A stretch of DNA of 7,286 nt, from positions 1 through 7,286 of the forward strand of contig JAFRLP010000285.1 in assembly GCA_017431185.1 (NCBI GenBank), read 5' to 3'. Numbering within the stretch: position 1 is the stretch's first letter; each line of letters begins with the position of its first letter. Made by a program: the position numbers and the translations under genes. The stretch comes from Victivallales bacterium. Its GTDB lineage: Bacteria > Verrucomicrobiota > Lentisphaeria > Oligosphaerales > Oligosphaeraceae. The notes below the pieces were generated by a model that was not told the DNA's origin, ran no database searches, and worked only from the letters and a program-made list of their open reading frames with translations. Below, in pieces: positions 5,708 through 7,286 of the stretch.

Positions 5708-7055
5708 TGGGTTTGGATTGATGCTTGAACTGGGTGCTGAAAATCAGCAGGCAGATGCTGCAGATCCCCACCAGAAGGGGACCGTAGATGATTCCCACCA
5801 GCCCGAAGGTCTGGAGACCGCCCAGCATGGCGAAGAACAGCACCATGAAGGACATGCCCGTTTTGCCGCTGCGCTTCATCAGCAGGGGGCAGAGCAATTG
5901 GTTGGCGTTGGAGACAATGCACCCGCAGGTGATGAAGATGAAGGCCGCCTTGATGGGCGAGCCGCTCAAATACAGGTAAACGACGGCGGGGATCCAGACC
6001 AGACCTGTCCCCACAAAGGGAATCAGCGAGCAGAAGCCGAGCATCACGCCCCAGAACAGCGCGGGGATGCCGACCAGGCTGAAGCAGAGCATCGCCAGCA
6101 CTCCCTGCATGGCGGCTGCCCCGAAAACCCCGTAGAAGATGGCGCGGGTGACGTCCTTGATTCGGTCGGTGACTTGACGCTGTTCATCGTCTCCCAGGGG
6201 TGAGATGCTCTTGAGGTATTGCCAGATGCTGTTGCCGTCGTAGAATATGTGGTACATCACGAACAGCATGATGAGGAAATTGAGCATGGTTGCCCAGGCG
6301 CGTGAAAGGATGGCCAGCAGGCTTTGCAGCACCAGGGCAAGCGCCTTGCGCATTCCCGCCACCAGCAGTTCGCCGGGGTCCATGCCGACAGCCTGGGGCT
6401 TGTCGGGTGGGGGCGGCGCCAGGACATTGACAGGGGAGTGAAGGTTGGGAACCGTGCTTTTTTCCGCCGCGCTTTGGGGGGCTTCGCCGCCCTTGTCCTC
6501 TGGCGCAGCCGCCTCTTTGGTAATGTCCAGCGCCAACTGGTCAAGGTCGATTTCCTTGCCCTCCGTCAATTTGAGCAGACCGGAGAGTTCCCCATGCCAT
6601 TTTATCCAGGTCTCCTGGAGTTTATAGCGCTCCATCAGTTCATGGGTCTTGGCTGGCAGGTCTTTCTCTATCCAAAGTAGGGCGGACAGCACGGTGGCCT
6701 GTCCCTGTTTGGCCACATTGACCGTGAGAAAGCCCAAGGGCAACACGATGCAGATGCAGACCAGTGTGACGGAAAGGAACGCGGAGACGCTTTTGCCCAG
6801 TGTGACACCAGTTCCCGCCTGCCTGTTATGCCGAATGCGCCAGTTTTCAATCGAGTTCGCGATTTTACGGTGAATCCAGTTGTGGACTGGCATGAAGGCA
6901 CCCGCGCACAGCATCCCCAGTATGATGGCATGCAAAACCTTGCGGACAAGAAACACCACCGTGCCCAGCAGGACAATCGTCAACAGCAGGAAGGTGACTT
7001 TGGCAATGACTGGCGCCCAGTCATCATTCTGTGTTTTGGTTGGTTCTTGTGACAT
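5694..7055 (-). CDS. AI-2E family transporter (TqsA/YdiK/PerM-type permease)
   Basis: Polytopic inner-membrane protein of 453 residues. It opens with two hydrophobic helices (about 17-55), a third at about 88-112, a large hydrophilic region, then a C-terminal membrane block from about 240. That block contains the family hallmark I-P-F-V-G-T-G-L-V-W-I-P-A and the following G-G-L-Q-T-F-G-L-V-G-I-I-Y-G-P-L. Members have been linked to autoinducer-2 export or Na+/H+ antiport, but the substrate cannot be read from the sequence. It is about 100 residues longer than a typical member of roughly 350, because of an acidic, then proline-rich insert (A-P-E-D-K-G-G, later A-P-P-P-P-D-K-P) before the C-terminal block. 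I chose the ATG at 7055 because AGGGGGA (7064-7070) lies eight bases upstream; the frame stays open to an ATG at 7121. First gene of the operon. Confidence 0.9.
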   Translation of the reverse strand: MSQEPTKTQNDDWAPVIAKVTFLLLTIVLLGTVVFLVRKVLHAIILGMLCAGAFMPVHNWIHRKIANSIENWRIRHNRQAGTGVTLGKSVSAFLSVTLVCICIVLPLGFLTVNVAKQGQATVLSALLWIEKDLPAKTHELMERYKLQETWIKWHGELSGLLKLTEGKEIDLDQLALDITKEAAAPEDKGGEAPQSAAEKSTVPNLHSPVNVLAPPPPDKPQAVGMDPGELLVAGMRKALALVLQSLLAILSRAWATMLNFLIMLFVMYHIFYDGNSIWQYLKSISPLGDDEQRQVTDRIKDVTRAIFYGVFGAAAMQGVLAMLCFSLVGIPALFWGVMLGFCSLIPFVGTGLVWIPAVVYLYLSGSPIKAAFIFITCGCIVSNANQLLCPLLMKRSGKTGMSFMVLFFAMLGGLQTFGLVGIIYGPLLVGICSICLLIFSTQFKHQSKPNAQS

Positions 7056-7063
7056 GAGTGGCT

Positions 7064-7070
7064 TCCCCCT
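7064..7070 (-). promoter_or_regulatory. Strong ribosome binding site of the AI-2E gene
   Basis: The minus strand reads AGGGGGA within AAGAGGGGGAAG, eight bases before the ATG at 7055. This decides that start over the in-frame ATG at 7121, and it is the clearest Shine-Dalgarno sequence in the minus-strand operon. Confidence 0.65.
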
Positions 7071-7093
7071 CTTCTGCTTGGCGGAATGTAAAA

Positions 7094-7121
7094 AATGTAA
7101 TCCGCTTCGGGAGAAACGCAA
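7094..7121 (-). promoter_or_regulatory. Candidate promoter of the AI-2E/lgt/rluD-like/ispH operon
   Basis: The minus strand shows TTGCGT (7116-7121) as a possible -35 box, a 16-base spacer and TACATT (7094-7099) as a possible -10 box. A second TACATT lies at 7085-7090. The site is about 40 bases upstream of the start codon, and no other promoter-like pair stands out. Moderate to weak, since each box has two mismatches to the sigma-70 consensus. Confidence 0.3.
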
Positions 7122-7149
7122 GCGGGCTGGAGATGATTTGCGGAAGATA

Positions 7150-7169
7150 AGGAGCCGTTAACGCCTCCT
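7150..7169. promoter_or_regulatory. Imperfect 20-bp palindrome, possible operator
   Basis: AGGAG-C-CGTTAACG-C-CTCCT is self-complementary at 18 of 20 positions; the only mismatched pair is C7155/C7164. The perfect core CGTTAACG covers 7156-7163. It lies just upstream of the candidate operon promoter, where a dimeric regulator could bind. Symmetry and position are seen directly; the operator role is inferred. Confidence 0.35.
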
Positions 7170-7187
7170 GGGAAACGCGGGGTGTAG

Positions 7188-7206
7188 CGGCGGCGTCCCG
7201 CCGCCG
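7188..7206. repeat. GC-rich hairpin (palindromic element or terminator stem)
   Basis: CGGCGGC (7188-7194) pairs fully with GCCGCCG (7200-7206) around GTCCC. The outer G7187/T7207 can add a wobble pair and G7195-C7199 can add an inner pair. No T run follows closely on either strand, so a classical intrinsic terminator is doubtful; the plus strand has only TCTGTGTTT after it. It may be a copy of a dispersed intergenic palindrome, or the end of a gene lying beyond the window. Confidence 0.4.
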
Positions 7207-7286
7207 TCTGTGTTTCATGCATCGTGTTGGTGTCGTGGCCGCCAAGGGGGGCACTCCTCGATAAAAGGCGTGCTATGCTTTCTCCA

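Noticed and set aside
5598..6203. Plus-strand frame of 201 codons antisense to lgt and the AI-2E gene
   Set aside because: The composition is typical of a shadow frame (many His, Gln, Glu, Asp) and the opposite strand has two well-supported membrane proteins.
7188..7215. Intrinsic terminator of a plus-strand gene
   Set aside because: The stem is good but the following TCTGTGTTT is a poor U tract, and no plus-strand gene ends before it.
1..7286. CRISPR array, transposase, integrase or attachment sites
   Set aside because: I found no regularly spaced repeats, recombinase genes or paired flanking repeats.

Overview
The window is chromosomal DNA from a Gram-negative bacterium. Most of it is GC-rich (one 60-base line inside the pseudouridine synthase gene is about 73% GC). 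The IspH protein is of the plant/cyanobacterial style (A-F-G instead of A-H-G), and Lgt carries a G-C-C-Y-G variant of its signature. From general memory of such proteins this would fit a Verrucomicrobiota-like (for example Akkermansia-like) lineage, but the sequence does not prove the taxon.

Layout, right to left on the minus strand: a leader region with a candidate promoter, an 18/20-match palindrome and a GC-rich hairpin (7056-7286); an AI-2E family membrane permease (5694-7055); lgt, prolipoprotein diacylglyceryl transferase (4934-5707); an RluD-like 23S rRNA pseudouridine synthase (3994-4941); and ispH, the last enzyme of the MEP isoprenoid pathway (2969-3997). These four genes overlap by 14, 8 and 4 bases and look like one translationally coupled operon.

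Downstream on the same strand, after 30 bases, is a visibly more AT-rich two-gene block (one line is about 43% GC): an intact C5-cytosine DNA methyltransferase (1469-2938), then a PD-(D/E)XK type II restriction endonuclease gene (675-1530) that is broken by a one-base frameshift at an A4 run. This is very probably a transferred restriction-modification (RM) system whose nuclease is now inactive or switched off. An A8 tract sits exactly at the methyltransferase/nuclease junction.

At the left, convergent on the plus strand, is a DNA-deoxyinosine glycosylase of the uracil-DNA glycosylase superfamily (176-700). Its 3' end overlaps the 3' end of the nuclease gene by 26 bases. Bases 1-175 hold no convincing gene.

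The most interesting part is the RM block: two poly-A tracts at frame-deciding positions, a nuclease with a K-x3-R-D-R signature suggesting the CCGG/CCNGG-recognising family, and a neighbouring base-excision glycosylase.
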